Shown: positions 31,561 to 43,113 of the stretch, piece by piece | Position numbering within the stretch: the first letter of the stretch is position 1 | How the letters are laid out: every line of letters begins with the position of its first letter | NCBI GenBank assembly: GCA_037976565.1 | Contig: CP137681.1 | Span: 30,322,707 to 30,386,706 of the forward strand | Direction of reading: 5' to 3' | From: Mesocentrotus franciscanus | Taxonomy: Eukaryota; Echinodermata; Echinoidea; Camarodonta; Strongylocentrotidae | DNA: 64,000 nucleotides | Program-made: the position numbers and the translations under genes | The notes under the pieces: generated by a model | What the model saw: only the letters and a program-made list of their open reading frames with translations | What the model was told of the DNA's origin: nothing | Database searches by the model: none

Positions 31561-32940
31561 GGAGCATTCTCAGTCTGTATCCTGTATCTGTATAACTTAG
31601 TCACTCATTTTCTTTTCTCTCCGAGAGGTCTCCGGCAAAGTTGCCCAGTGTCCGCTCTATTGTTTTTCGTTGTCCTCGAAATATTAGCAATTGATATTAG
31701 ATCAGAGGAAGCTATTCAAGGTGTTCAATTACCGGGATCAGGAGGTATGCCTGGTACTCAAGTGAAAATTAGCTTGTTAGCAGATGACACAACAATTTTT
31801 GTAGCAAATGAAATTTCTTTGAAAAATGCCATGCGTAAAATAAAAGCTTTTGGTTGTGTAGCAGGACATACTCAGTCTTTATCTGTATAACTTAATAAGA
31901 GAGCACTGGCTGAGTCAGTCTGTATCTGTATAACTTTGAAGAGCATTATTCAGTCTCTTTCTGTATAATTTAGGAGAGCACTGACTGAGTCAGTCTGTAT
32001 CTGTATAACTTTGAAGAGCATTATTCAGTCTGTTTCTGTATAATTTAGGAGAGCACTGACTGAGTCAGTCTGTATCTGTATAACTTAATAAGAGAGCACG
32101 GACTGAGTCAGTCTGTATCTGTATAACTTTGAAGAGCATATTCAGTCTGTTTCTGTATAATTTAGGAGAGCACTGACTGAGTCAGTCTGTATCTGTATAA
32201 ATTTGAAGAGCATATTCAGTCTGTTTCTGTATAATTTAGGAGAGCACTGACTGAGTCAGTCTGTATCTGTATAAATTTGAAGAGCATATTCAGTCTGTAT
32301 CTGTATAACTTAGGAGAGCATATTCAGTCTGTATCTGTATAACTTAGGAGAGCATATTCAGTCTGTATCTGTATAACTTAGGAGAGCATACTCAGTCTGT
32401 ATCTGTATAACTTAGGAGAGCATACTCAGTCTGTATCTGTATAACTTAGGAGAGCATATTCAGTCTGTATCTGTATAACTTAGGAGAGCATACTCAGTCT
32501 GTATCTGTATAACTTAGGAGAGCATATTCAGTCTGTATCTGTATAACTTAGGAGAGCATACTCAGTCTGTATCTGTATAACTTAGGAGAGCATATTCAGT
32601 CTGTATCTGTATAACTTAGGAGAGCATACTCAGTCTGTATCTGTATAACTTAGAGAGCATATTCAGTCTGTATCTGTATAACTTAGGAGAGCATACTCAG
32701 TCTGTATCTGTATAACTTAGGAGAGCATACTCAGTCTGTATCTGTATAACTTAGGAGAGCATATTCAGTCTGTTTCTGTATAACTTAGGAGAGCATATTC
32801 AGTCTGTATCTGTATAAATTTGAAGAGCATATTCAGTCTGTTTCTGTATAACTTAGGAGAGCACTGACTGAGTCAGTCTGTATCTGTATAACTTAGGAGA
32901 GCACTGAATGAGTCAGTCTGTATCTGTATATCATAGGAGA
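31561..32940. repeat. 34-bp minisatellite
   Basis: The unit cagtctgtatctgtataact followed by taggagagcatact repeats about 20 or more times, most regularly from about 32280 to 32830. The outer parts carry longer variant units with 'gcactgactgagt' and 'ttgaagagcat'. One isolated unit lies at about 31561-31600, upstream of a reverse-transcriptase fragment (31623-31858). The array is thus split or has expanded around that fragment. Confidence 0.9.
31623..31858 (+). pseudogene. Reverse-transcriptase fragment (Tx1/L1-like)
   Basis: One open frame gives 'RGLRQSCPVSALLF', 'EILAIDIRSEEAIQG', 'KISLLADDTTIFVANEISL' and 'RKIKAFG'. These are the template-grip, catalytic ADD and following helix of a Tx1/L1-type reverse transcriptase. 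Both ends are cut off abruptly and join 34-bp minisatellite units, so only about 80 residues remain. Confidence 0.75.
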
Positions 32941-33303
32941 GCTAATTTCCATTTTTGTTCTATGTAAAACTATTACCATTGATACTTTTAACCAAATAAT
33001 TCTCTATTTCACTGCATACTTTGCATTAACTAAAAAGTTATCCTCTTGAACCCATGATATGATAGGATTGTAACCAGGTTCAAATAATACATGTTTGTTG
33101 GATAAAACACAATGATTTATTATTTACTGTCTACTCAGATTGACATTGTAGTACGCAGTGTATACATGCGTAGCGTCCTATTAAAGGAGAGACAGAACTT
33201 TGTCTTTAAATGTTTGCTGATTTCTTTGATTGTTCAAAATGAACTGTCTGATATCATGAAATTTGCAAAGCATATTATGTTTTCACCATGTTTTTTTTAT
33301 TTT
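32941..33303. other. No gene recognised
   Basis: AT-rich sequence following the minisatellite. No support for coding or repeat structure. Confidence 0.4.
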
Positions 33304-33835
33304 GTGTGAAATTGGTATATGTATCTCATTACAATATATTTTAATAATTTTCTAATTTATTTAAAACTGTAACAATGATTTTTGTATTCAACTGTCCACA
33401 ATTACGTAAAATACAATACATGTATTTTTTCACTACTGCTATCATTTGTTTGCAATTAGTTGATTATGAAAATTTGTTATTGAATAATATTTTCGACTGA
33501 TTTAAAGGTAGCTCCTTAAGTTCTTGATTTGCATACTATCTTCTAATTATTCTGTATATGTTTTATTTGGTGTGAAATTGGTATATGTATCTCATTGACA
33601 AATATTTTGATAATTTTCTAATTTCTCTAAAACTGTAACGATGATGTTTGTTTTCAACTGTCCACAATTTTATTACGTAACATACAATACATGTTTTTTT
33701 CGCTAATGCTTTCATTGTTTTGCAATTGTTTGATTATGAAGATGTATTATTGAAAAATATTTTCGACTGATTCAAAGGTAGCTCTTTAAGTTCTTGTTTG
33801 CATACGTTCTTCTTATTATTCTGTACTGCACTGTA
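33304..33835. repeat. Tandem duplication, about 266-bp unit
   Basis: gtgtgaaattggtatatgta starts copy one at 33304 and copy two at 33570. Both continue through ttttaataattttctaattt, caactgtccacaatt, attttcgactgattnaaagg and aagttcttg. Differences are mostly substitutions and short indels. Confidence 0.8.
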
Positions 33836-34264
33836 TATCTTTCATAACATGTTTTTTCACTACTGTCGTGATTTTCTGATTTTCTGAATTTTTTGAAAAA
33901 TATGTGATCAATTTGCCGATTTTACTTTCAGATAGCTGAATTATTAATATTTTTATATATTTTCTGATTTCTTTAAAATAGATTTTAACGAACTGTCTGT
34001 ATAAATTAGATTCCAAGAAGCGTTAGTTGCATTGACGACTTTCGTCAATGCCTTGTTTCATTACCGTATTCATTTTCTAATTATCTATGTTTCATGAAGA
34101 ATATCTACCTTTTTTTTCTTATGTTACTCTGCAAACGTAAAGTTGATAAACAACGTAAACAGATCTTCTTAATCGAAAATAAATGCTTTCCGCAATGTAA
34201 TCAAAGTCACCTCTGTGTCACTTCTTATAATTCTTAACAGTGAGCGACACAGAAAGAAAAAGCA
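33836..34264. other. No gene recognised
   Basis: AT-rich sequence between the tandem duplication and the GA tract. Confidence 0.4.
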
Positions 34265-34332
34265 GGAGGGCCTTGGGGGAGAAAGAGAGGGAGAAAGAGG
34301 GGTTAGGGGCGGAGAAAGGAAAGAGGGAGAGG

Positions 34333-34368
<36 letters not shown>

Positions 34369-34851
34369 GAAGAGAAGGGGAGAGAGGGGAGAGAGAGAGG
34401 AGATAGAGGTTGAGGGAGCATAGAGAGGGAAAGATGGGAGAGTGGAAAGGAGAGAGAGAGAGAGAGAGAGAGAGGGAGATAGAGGGTTAGGGGCGGAGAA
34501 AGGGAAAGAGGGAGAGTGGAGAGGAGAGAGAGAGAAGAGGGGAGAGAGAGAGAGGGGAGAGAGAGAAAGAGAGAGGGGGAGGGGGAGAGAGAGAGAGAGG
34601 GGAGAGAGGGAGGGAGAGGGGTTAGGGAGCGGAGAAAGGGAAAGAGGGGAGAGTGGAGAGAAGGAAAGAGAGAGAGAGAGGGAAGGGGAGAGAGAGAGGG
34701 GGGATAGAGGGTTGAGGGAGCGGAGAAAGGGAAAGAGGGAGAATGGAGAGAAGGAGAGAGAGAGAGAGAGAGGGGGGGAGAGAGGGAGAGAGAGGGAGAT
34801 AGAGGGTTGAGGGAGCAGAGAGAGGGAAAGATGGGAGAGTGGAGAGAAGGG

Positions 34852-34882
<31 letters not shown>

Positions 34883-35102
34883 TTAGGGAGCGGAGAAAGG
34901 GAAAGAGGGAGAGTGAGAGGAGAGAGAGAGAAAGAGGGGAGAGAGAGAGGGGGAGAGGGGGAGATAGAGGGTTGAGGAGCAGAGAGGGAAAGATGGGAGA
35001 GTGGAGAGAAGGGGAGAGAGAGAGAGAGAGAGAGAGATAGAGGGTTAGGGAGCGGAGAAAGGGAAAGAGGGGAGTGGAGAGAGAGAGAGAGAGAAAGAGG
35101 GG

Positions 35103-35133
<31 letters not shown>

Positions 35134-35475
35134 GGAGATAGAGGGTTGAGGGAGCAGAGAGAGAGGGAAAGATGGGAGAGTGGAGAGAAGGAGAGAGAGA
35201 GAGAGGGAGAGGGGAGAGGGGAGAGAGAGAGGGAGATAGAGGGTTGAGGGAGCAGAGAGGGAAAGATGGGAGAGTGGAGAGAAGGAGAGAGAGAGAGAGA
35301 GAGAGGGGGAGAGAGATAGAGGGGTTAGGGAGCGGAGAAAGGGAAAGAGGGAGAGAGGGAGGGAGAGAGAGAGAGAGAGAGAGGGGAGAGAGAGAGAGAG
35401 AGAGGGAAAGAGGGTTGAGGGAGCGGAGAGATAGGGAAAGATGGAAGAGTGGATAGAAGGAGAGGGATGATGGAA
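34265..35475. repeat. 1.2-kb purine (GA)-rich satellite
   Basis: Almost all purine on the plus strand. GAGA runs alternate with a recurring longer phrase, gggttagggagcggagaaag or gttgagggagcagagaggg, then gggaaagatgggagagtgga, at roughly 90-120-bp intervals. Very long open frames exist on both strands (Ser/Leu/Pro-rich or Arg/Glu-rich), but only because of the simple composition. Confidence 0.9.
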
Positions 35476-35559
35476 CACCGAGAGGAATGATTCTTCTCAT
35501 TATCTGCCCCCCTCAATCGAATGGCCCAAAAGGGAGGTGAGAACAAGGGAAGAGATGAT

Positions 35560-35660
35560 GGGGGTAGTGAGCATTTTTTAAATAATTTTTGCACCAGAAA
35601 GTTGGAAAATTGGAAAATCGCGCTGGCCGAAAAATCGCTCAGTGGGGGGTTATACAAAAT
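35560..35660. repeat. Dispersed 'cgctcagt' core motif
   Basis: gaaaatcgcgctggccgaaa followed by aatcgctcagtgggggg nearly repeats 27374-27420 and, in complement, 25220-25250. Confidence 0.5.
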
Positions 35661-35747
35661 AACCTCGGCCGCTCAGCGACATATGAGATATTAAACTTGT
35701 CAAAAATTATTTGTACACCAATTCTATAACATAAAAACAAAGTGAAC

Positions 35748-36216
35748 ATAGACACTCAGAAACATTTGGTAAAATGAAACCATTTGTTCAAGAAATTATT
35801 TTCTTTAATTTGTTTTTGCTATATATCTTTCCATATCATAATAAGTTTTAACCGCTGAACCAACTTATTCAACAGTGGTATCTGATTTTTACATTTGGCT
35901 GAATAGACACTCAGAAACATTTGGTAAAATGAAACAATTTTTTCACGAAATTATTTTCTTTAATTTGTTTTTGCTATATATCTTTCCATATCATAATAAG
36001 TTTTAACCGCTGAACCAACTTATTCAAACAGTGGTATCTGAGTTTGGCATTTGGCTGAATAGACACTCAGAAACATTTAGTAAAATGAAACAATTTTGTC
36101 ACGAAATTATTTTCTTTAATTTGTTTTTGCTATATCTTTCCATATCATAAATAAGTTTTAAGAGCTAAACCAACTTTTTCAAACAGTGGTATCTGATTTT
36201 TGCATTTGGCTGAATA
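35748..36216. repeat. Tandem array, 155-156-bp unit, three copies
   Basis: atagacactcagaaacattt begins units at 35748, 35903 and 36059. Each ends gtggtatctgantttngcat then ttggctga. The copies are highly similar, so the duplication is recent. Confidence 0.9.
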
Positions 36217-36689
36217 GATTTCTTTTTTAAAAATTAATTAAGAAACAATTAAAAGCGTTGTTATGACCTCCTTTCAAGCCAAACAATTTATTTTGGTTTG
36301 TGAGTTTGGCCTTTGTATTGGTCTTGAACATATTATATTTGAATATGGACAGTAACAAAAAAATATGCATAATTGTCTCTTCAATGCTGTACAATGTTTA
36401 TCAGCAACTATTTGGAATTTCAGCAATGAATCTTTCATGAAAAGTATTCAGTTTAAAATCTTAAACTGGAACCACCTCATATTTATATCAACAGTTGACT
36501 GATAGGGAATCGGAAAATACGAACACCATGCTTTATCTTGTAGATCTAAGCACTGTTCCCATTTGGAGAGCCTGATACATTCGTTCACATTATGTTTTAA
36601 GAACCACTGGTAAATATGAGAACTTCTTTTTATCATTGTCAATATTCAAATTTTTCAAGTTTATTTTTCCACATCTCATTTCCCAGGTC
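36217..36689. other. No gene recognised
   Basis: AT-rich sequence with nothing I can support. Confidence 0.4.
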
Positions 36690-36960
36690 GAAAAACCAGT
36701 TGGCCAAGTGGGTTTTATATGGGGCCCATATGGGCCACGAGGGTTCTAAATGGGGCTTCATATGGTTCAAATGGGTTATATATGGCCCCATATGGGCCAA
36801 GAGGATTCTATATGGGCTAGGTGGGCTCCATATGGGTCAAGTGGGTTCTTTAAGGCCCCATATGGGCCAAGCGGGTTCTATATGGATCCATATGGGCCAA
36901 GTGGGTTCGATATGGCCCCATATGGGCCAATGTGGTTCTAACTGGGCTTCATATTGTTTA
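36690..36960. repeat. CATATGG minisatellite
   Basis: Phrases such as ccccatatgggccaagtggg and ttctatatgg alternate. The unit is roughly 30-60 bp and contains the palindrome CCATATGG. A Met/Gly/Trp-rich frame across it is a repeat artefact. Confidence 0.8.
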
Positions 36961-37850
36961 ATTGGGTTCTATTTTTACCCAGTTGAATTCAGCTATAGCA
37001 TTTAACTGGTCAAGTACAACTGGACCAGTTATCCCATTTCAATTTTCAGGGTGCATAAATGATTGAAGCAAAGTCAAATTCAAATTCAAATAATTGACTG
37101 AAATCAATCCTGGCCTAATAGGATAACATTATTATCAAAGCAACAAAAAAAAAAAAATTAATATGGTAGATAGAAGAAAAAAAAAGGAAAAGAAAAAAAG
37201 GAAAATATCTATTTAGACTATGAACATATGGTCGCATTACATTTAATACACATGAGTATATCGCTATTATCACAATCAAAACAAAACATAGTCATGACCA
37301 TAGGAGCATGTAGAATATAAAAATAGAAACCCCAAAACACAAAGTAAATTGCTACCAAAATCGGAGCTGATATGAAGTGAACCAAAAATCTTATGTTAAA
37401 AATAAAGATGGCTTTTCTTTCATAGCGAGATCCAACATCATTTTCACAATTGTCCTTGTTCGGATCCAGCATCCCAGCAATGCTCTCAAGACGTAAGCAA
37501 TACGTTTTCAGGGCATTTAAATGTTTATGGGAGGTTAAAATTCTAAAGAACGTTTTATGTTCCCTTTGGTTCCCATTTTGATTTTGCTGGAGGATGTTAA
37601 TTTTGTTTTCTAATTTTAATTAGGCAAACGTAAAATGAAAATGTGTGTGTCAACCAAATAATTTGAAGCATCTACCTTACTCTGACACGAATGATTAGGT
37701 AGATGGATTGAGCCTTATTTCTGAAACAGATGATATGTAATCGGAAGCCTTATTCCAACTTGACTTTAAAAAAAAATCTAAGTTCACACTTGGGGGTGGG
37801 GTCAATTTGGCAGCTCCCTCAGATCGCGGCCATGTATGATCATGGGTCAT
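36961..37850. other. No gene recognised
   Basis: Contains A-rich stretches near 37145-37200. I found no exon or repeat family. Confidence 0.4.
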
Positions 37851-38053
37851 TGCGGCACCACAACTGAATTGTTACAACAACTTAATATAATACCATTATT
37901 ACTGTGTATATCGTCTTCTGTACATGATCATTGATATAAGAGTCCCGAAATGCCTTTTCTACAACCTTATATATACTCTGTTATTAATATAAACTTGATT
38001 GATGTGGAAATTCAACGTAAACAACCTAGATACCTCATGAATATAAATTCCAG

Positions 38054-38363
38054 GGGGGTGTTTCACAAAGATCCTAAGTTGAACTTAACTCTAAGTTGGA
38101 CTTAAAATATATGGAAAGCCATCAGCATCTATGAAAATATTTTGTAAAAGTCATTTTAAAAGGCATAAAATGTTGATTCAAATCATTCATATTTTCGATT
38201 ATATAGGATATTCCATGTTCTTGATGTGGAATTTATAAAAAGTCTAAAATACTTGAGTTTTTGCTTTTGAATATATTTTATTTTAAGGCTACAAATGGCT
38301 CTCCATAATATTTAAGTCCAACTTAGAGATAAGTTCAACTTAGGATCTTTGTGAAACACCCCC
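38054..38363. mobile_element. TIR element with 'gggggtgtttcacaaagat' ends
   Basis: The left arm, gggggtgtttcacaaagatc then ctaagttgaactta, is mirrored by taagttcaacttaggatctt then tgtgaaacaccccc on the right, giving arms of about 50 bp including 'ctaagttggactta'. The total is about 310 bp and the interior is AT-rich. No clear target duplication and no coding capacity. Confidence 0.7.
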
Positions 38364-39193
38364 TGTACTTATTCGGCAAGCGCCTTGTAAAAGATACTGT
38401 CTGCAGGTAAATATAAAATGTTGATCATGTAAATGGAATATGCATGGGGATGATTAATGTAGGTTTATAAATCTCATTTTCTAAAGTATTTATACATGAT
38501 TAAACGATTGGATGTTAGTACTGCTGTACATCTAGTTATTAGAACCATGACAAAATCGACATGATAGACATGCTAGAAACGTTATATAATTTTAAATAAA
38601 TTCAAGACAGTAATAAAAACTTGCGAAACAAAATAAAAAATTACCATAGATAACATAAATTATTAACCTTATCAGACATCTGAGCAGGGCAATTTTTAAA
38701 TTGTATTGCCCTCTAACTTTAATTGATAAGCCAACAAAACTACGCGCGAAAAACAAATATTGACCTCTCAGAAAAGTCAATGGGATTTTGTGTGTAAAAT
38801 GCCGGTCAATATCATTACACGGTAAACCAATGAACAAATATTATTGCCCATGCTGGAAATTCAATGGCAAAATGCGTGTTTAACTAGTGGGTAATAATGT
38901 AAAGCCAACATCCGGGTTTTTGTAATTTTCTTTGCGCATCTATTACGCGTATGAGAACCTGCGCACTTTGCGCGCACTCTATTGTGACGTAATAATCACA
39001 CCCAAGGCACACTGTTTGCAGTGTATCGAATATTTCGTCAAGCACTAGATGAACAGTGCTGGTTTGACGATGTTTTGCAACTTTTCATGCTAGGAAACCC
39101 TGTGCAGTGTAGGCTACTGTATTTTACATAATTTAAGAGTATAAGATAGTAAGAGTTTCTTGTTTGCTCTAGATTTCTGATGTGGTTAATAAT
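38364..39193. other. No gene; minor hairpin
   Basis: A short hairpin, agggcaat and attgccct, lies near 38693-38717. No gene or larger element is supported. Confidence 0.4.
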
Positions 39194-39300
39194 AGTAATA
39201 TTGACTGCCTAATTCAGGGCAATACGACTGGTCATATATCACCCTCACCTTCGGTTCGGGCGATATATGTCGTATTGCCCTGAAGGCAGTTAATATTACT
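39194..39300. repeat. 107-bp near-palindrome
   Basis: agtaatattgactgcc and cagggcaatacgac on the left are mirrored by gtcgtattgccctg and ggcagttaatattact on the right. gatatat-type inner arms and a short ccttcggttcggg centre complete it. It could be a deletion derivative of a DNA transposon or a cruciform-prone site. Confidence 0.75.
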
Positions 39301-41350
39301 TAAATATGATGAATACAAGAAATGAAAACGTAAACAAGACATATACTAATACCAATTCCTTTTGGAGACTAAACCATGAACGACCATATCAACTGAAACA
39401 AGGAAAAAATACATATACAAATCATAACGATATGCAATCTTGCTGAAAACTGTACACAATAGGAAAACACCTCACATACATGTGGCACATATAGGATATC
39501 ATACGTGTGTCATCAAAACATATTTCAAATATTGAAGATACTTTGTCATATTTTGAATATGATAGCATTTTTATGAGCAGTCATCTTAAAGTAGTATTGC
39601 TCCAATGATATTCTTCTGCATAAATAAAATGAATGATAAACCTCCAAATCAAAGTTTGCCTACACCACACATTATGATTGGTGCAATACAGCAAAAACAG
39701 TTTTCATACAAATTGACAATAACAAAATTATCCTCTGCTATTATTGTTTTATGTACATGATCGTTGTGGCAATACAACTGGAGAAGTGTTCATACAAATC
39801 TTATTGTCACTTTAGTAAAATATTATTTACTGCACTTATTACATAATGTACATGATCAATGCAGCATAGAAAGAAAAAAATGTTTCATACATCCTTGCAA
39901 TAAGAAAATACTCTCTGAAATCATCTTATATAAATGATTGTTGTAGCCATACAACTAGAACCGTTTTCATACAACCTTACAATAACGCATATATTCTTTT
40001 CAGTTTACCTAATGTACATGATCATTGTGGCAAAAGAACTGAACGGTCGTCATAAAACCTTGGAATGGAGAAAATTTGGTCTGTAATTATTGTCTTATAT
40101 ACATGACTATTAGAAATACAAATAGTAGCAATACAAATGAAAGGCTAGTCATACAGCCTCATAGTAAATAAAATTTGGTCTGTAATTATTGTCTCATATA
40201 CATGACTATTAGAAATACAAATAGTAGCAATACAAATGAAAGGCTAGTCATACAGCCTCATAGTAAATAAAATTTGGTCTGTAATTATTGTCTCATATAC
40301 ATGACTATTAGAAATACAAATAGTAGCAATACAAATGAAAGGCTAGTCATACAGCCTCATAGTAAATATAATTTGGTCTGTAATTATTCTCTCATTAACA
40401 TGACTATTCTAGCAATACAAATTGAAAGGTTTTTATATCACCCTATGGTGAACCATATATTTATTACCCTAAGTGCATTATCATTGTAGCAATAGAACTG
40501 AAACAGTATTTATACAACAAAACATGTATTCTGTTAATATCGTCTTATGTACATGTTTATTCTTGCACTATTACCGAAAGTTATATTACAATAAAACCCA
40601 ACGATAAAGCAAATATTTACTGTAGTTAATATCTCATGTACATTATTATTATGGTAATAGAACTGAAATGGTAGTCATACAACAAAGAAAATAAATTCTG
40701 TAGTTATTATCATATGTATATGATTATGGTAGCAATACAGCAGAAAAAATATATACACAACTTTACATTAACAAAAATATTTTCGGTAATTATTATCTGG
40801 TGTACATGATTTATTGTAGCAGTGCTACAGGAATTTGTCATACCACCCTATATGAAAGCTTCTATTTACACAATTTTTATCTTATGTAAATGATTATCGT
40901 TGCAAAACAGTATTCATACAACCTTGTAATGAAGAATATATCTTCTGTAGTTATTATCTTAGGTAAATGATTATTTTAGCAATAGAACTAGAACAGTCTT
41001 CTTTCAACCTTAAAATGAGGAAACTGTCTTCATCAATTATAATCATATTATGTACATGATCATTGTAGAAATATAACTCAAACACTATTAACACCTTACA
41101 ATAACATCATGTATTTACTGCAGTTATTACCTTATACATATACTAATTGTAGTAATAGAAATTATCATTTTAGCAAGTCAATCGAAACATTTTTCATGCA
41201 ACATTTTAATATAAGGAAAGAAATGTATGTAACTGTAATGCTACGCACATAATTATTGTGGCGACAGAACTGAAACGATTTTCACACAAACTTGTCATAA
41301 AGAAATATTATTGTAGCCAATACGACAACTGAACCAAATTTGATACATCT

Positions 41351-42397
41351 TGAAGAGACATGAGTACTGGTCATGCCATATAGCATTGAAAAAGAAAAGT
41401 GTCTAGATGTCATTCAGACTGTTTGATTGGAGGGTGTATATAAAAAAAGGAAAGTTATAAGGATTTGTATTTAATTGAAATAATTGAAAGTGAAATTTAA
41501 TCAAATGTACTGAATTTTACAGAAAGTCGCATGCAGTTTAAACACTACGCACATATGTGGTTTCAATGTATAGTCCAATATTGTCACTTTTCAAAATGAA
41601 AGTATTTTGAGAGCATTTTTTGTTGCCACTTTGAAGTGCCCATACGTAAGTGATTATATTTGAACTTTTAAATATTCATAATTAACTCATGGTCTGTCCG
41701 ATTTTATTCAAACAATCACTAGTTTGCTGCTCTGGTTGTTCTGCTTTCTTTCAGATTAGTTTAATATCAAGGTTGGATTTTTCTTTAATCATTAAGGATA
41801 ATAAAAAAGAAACTATTATTTTATGTAGCTTAACTACATGACTCCCAGCATCATTGAATAGGGAAGAAAAAGCAACTTCGAGTTTCAGGCTGAGAGTCAT
41901 GCAGACTTAGAATACATGCTTCTGAAGACGTAGGCCTCTCAGGCGAATGCATAATGAAGTGAATCCCTTCTTGGTCGTGGGATGACGATAAACATTTCAA
42001 TGACACGGTTGCCTACTTCTTTGACTCCCATACTTTTCGGACTTGTTCAAAATTCCTTTTATTAGTGATACTCCCTGGTAATGCATATAGAAATTGGGAG
42101 AACAAAAATAAAATTGGAGGTGCTTCTCATTGATAGTTTATTTGTAAAAGTAAATAGAGGAGAAAGGATAGCAATTCAAGAATAATAATATTTCGTGGTG
42201 CTACTCGATAATGGTTGACATAACACTTAGTGAATAAGAAAGTACAATAATTGGAGTATCCCGATGTACTTCTAACTGGAGATTATAAGCTAAGGGAATG
42301 GGGGACAAGTTGTGGGAAAAAGAACATCACAAACATCTGATGGTTCATTTAAAAAATAAAGATAAAATATAATTCAATAATTCGAGTATGGGGCGAG
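41351..42397. other. 3' flank of the ZU5 gene; possible polyadenylation signal
   Basis: No other gene was seen. On the minus strand AATAAA occurs at 42142-42137, about 255 bases after the proposed stop codon of the ZU5/death-domain gene. In AT-rich DNA a chance match is possible. Confidence 0.35.
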
Positions 42398-42432
42398 TCA
42401 ATCAGGGCGGCAACTGAACAAAGCCTTCCTTG
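42398..42432 (-). CDS. Candidate terminal exon 19
   Basis: The preceding exon leaves one base of a codon. A pyrimidine-rich tract (gccgtttttctttttgtaag) precedes three possible AG acceptors in a row. The one at 42434-42433 gives a short tail 'RKALFSCRPD' and a TGA at 42400-42398; upstream alternatives give other short tails. The higher GC of this piece supports an exon, but the choice of acceptor is a guess. Confidence 0.35.
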
Positions 42433-42820
42433 CTGCTGTTCTTACAAAAAGAAAAACGGCGCCTGAGATCATATTAAAGCTCCCATTCACTGGACTGTCA
42501 TGATTATGAGAGGTCCCAGATTACATCCTTGCTGGGTGCTTACAAATTAGGACCAGTTTGTTTCCCCAACTTATTATGCCCCTTTCGGTGTGTATTAAAT
42601 GGGTACCTACAAAAAATGGGGTAGGATTCGACATAGGTCGAGCACATACAAGATCGCTTTGCTGAAGAAAAAAAAGTGAAAATATTTCTTAGTGCCTTTG
42701 TATATGGTTTAGTAAAAGGGATTTCGAAAATATGTTATTGTTCCAAGCTCTGCAATACATCAAGGAAATATCATACGCTGTAGTTTTACAAAGGGGGAGA
42801 TGGTGTAGTATGGTACTTAC

Positions 42821-43113
42821 GTTCAGGTAGGATGACCTCAGCTGTATGGCCTAACCCAGCATTTTTCATTGCCAGATGAAGTTCAAGTACCTGCTCACTA
42901 GGTCGAACCCTCCGTCTCCAGTCACGTAGCATCTCACAAAAGCCTAATCTTGAGACACAATCAAATGACAAGTCTGGGCGGTTGAGGTATTTCTCTACAG
43001 CTGAGTATAAGAAGCCAAGCTGGTAGCCAAGGAACTTTGAGTCCTTTGGTGAATGGGTCATATCTGCCAGGATCTCGAGAATATTGTTGGATACATACTG
43101 CAATCGCCCATGC
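42821..43113 (-). CDS. Exon 18: death domain (second module)
   Basis: Acceptor ...cttttctgcag and donor |gtaagt. Enters after two bases of a codon and leaves one. The 97 codons show a death-fold pattern: 'NNILEILADMTH', 'FLGYQLGFLYSAVEKYL', 'SRLGFCEMLRDWRRRV' (the typical Leu..Trp helix) and 'LELHLAMKNAGLGHTAEVI'. It is the counterpart of exon 7. In ZU5-UPA-DD proteins this domain binds other death domains. Confidence 0.8.

Larger units (their letters stand above)
37880..41350. repeat. Degenerate satellite, about 85-100-bp period
   Basis: From about 39590 on, phrases like gtacatgatcattgtngcaa, tacaactgaaa, catacaacctta and ttctgtaattattatctta recur about every 85-100 bp with strong divergence. 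One related unit lies at 37880-37960 before other insertions. A homogenised patch at 40101-40400 has three copies of exactly 99 bp starting acatgactat at 40101, 40200 and 40299. Confidence 0.7.

Noticed and set aside
34303..35478. A 391-codon minus-strand open frame
   Set aside because: It lies in the GA-rich satellite and consists of Ser, Leu and Pro from CT repeats; frames on the other strand are equally open.
36616..37005. Gly/Trp/Met-rich plus-strand frame of 129 codons
   Set aside because: Created by the CATATGG minisatellite.
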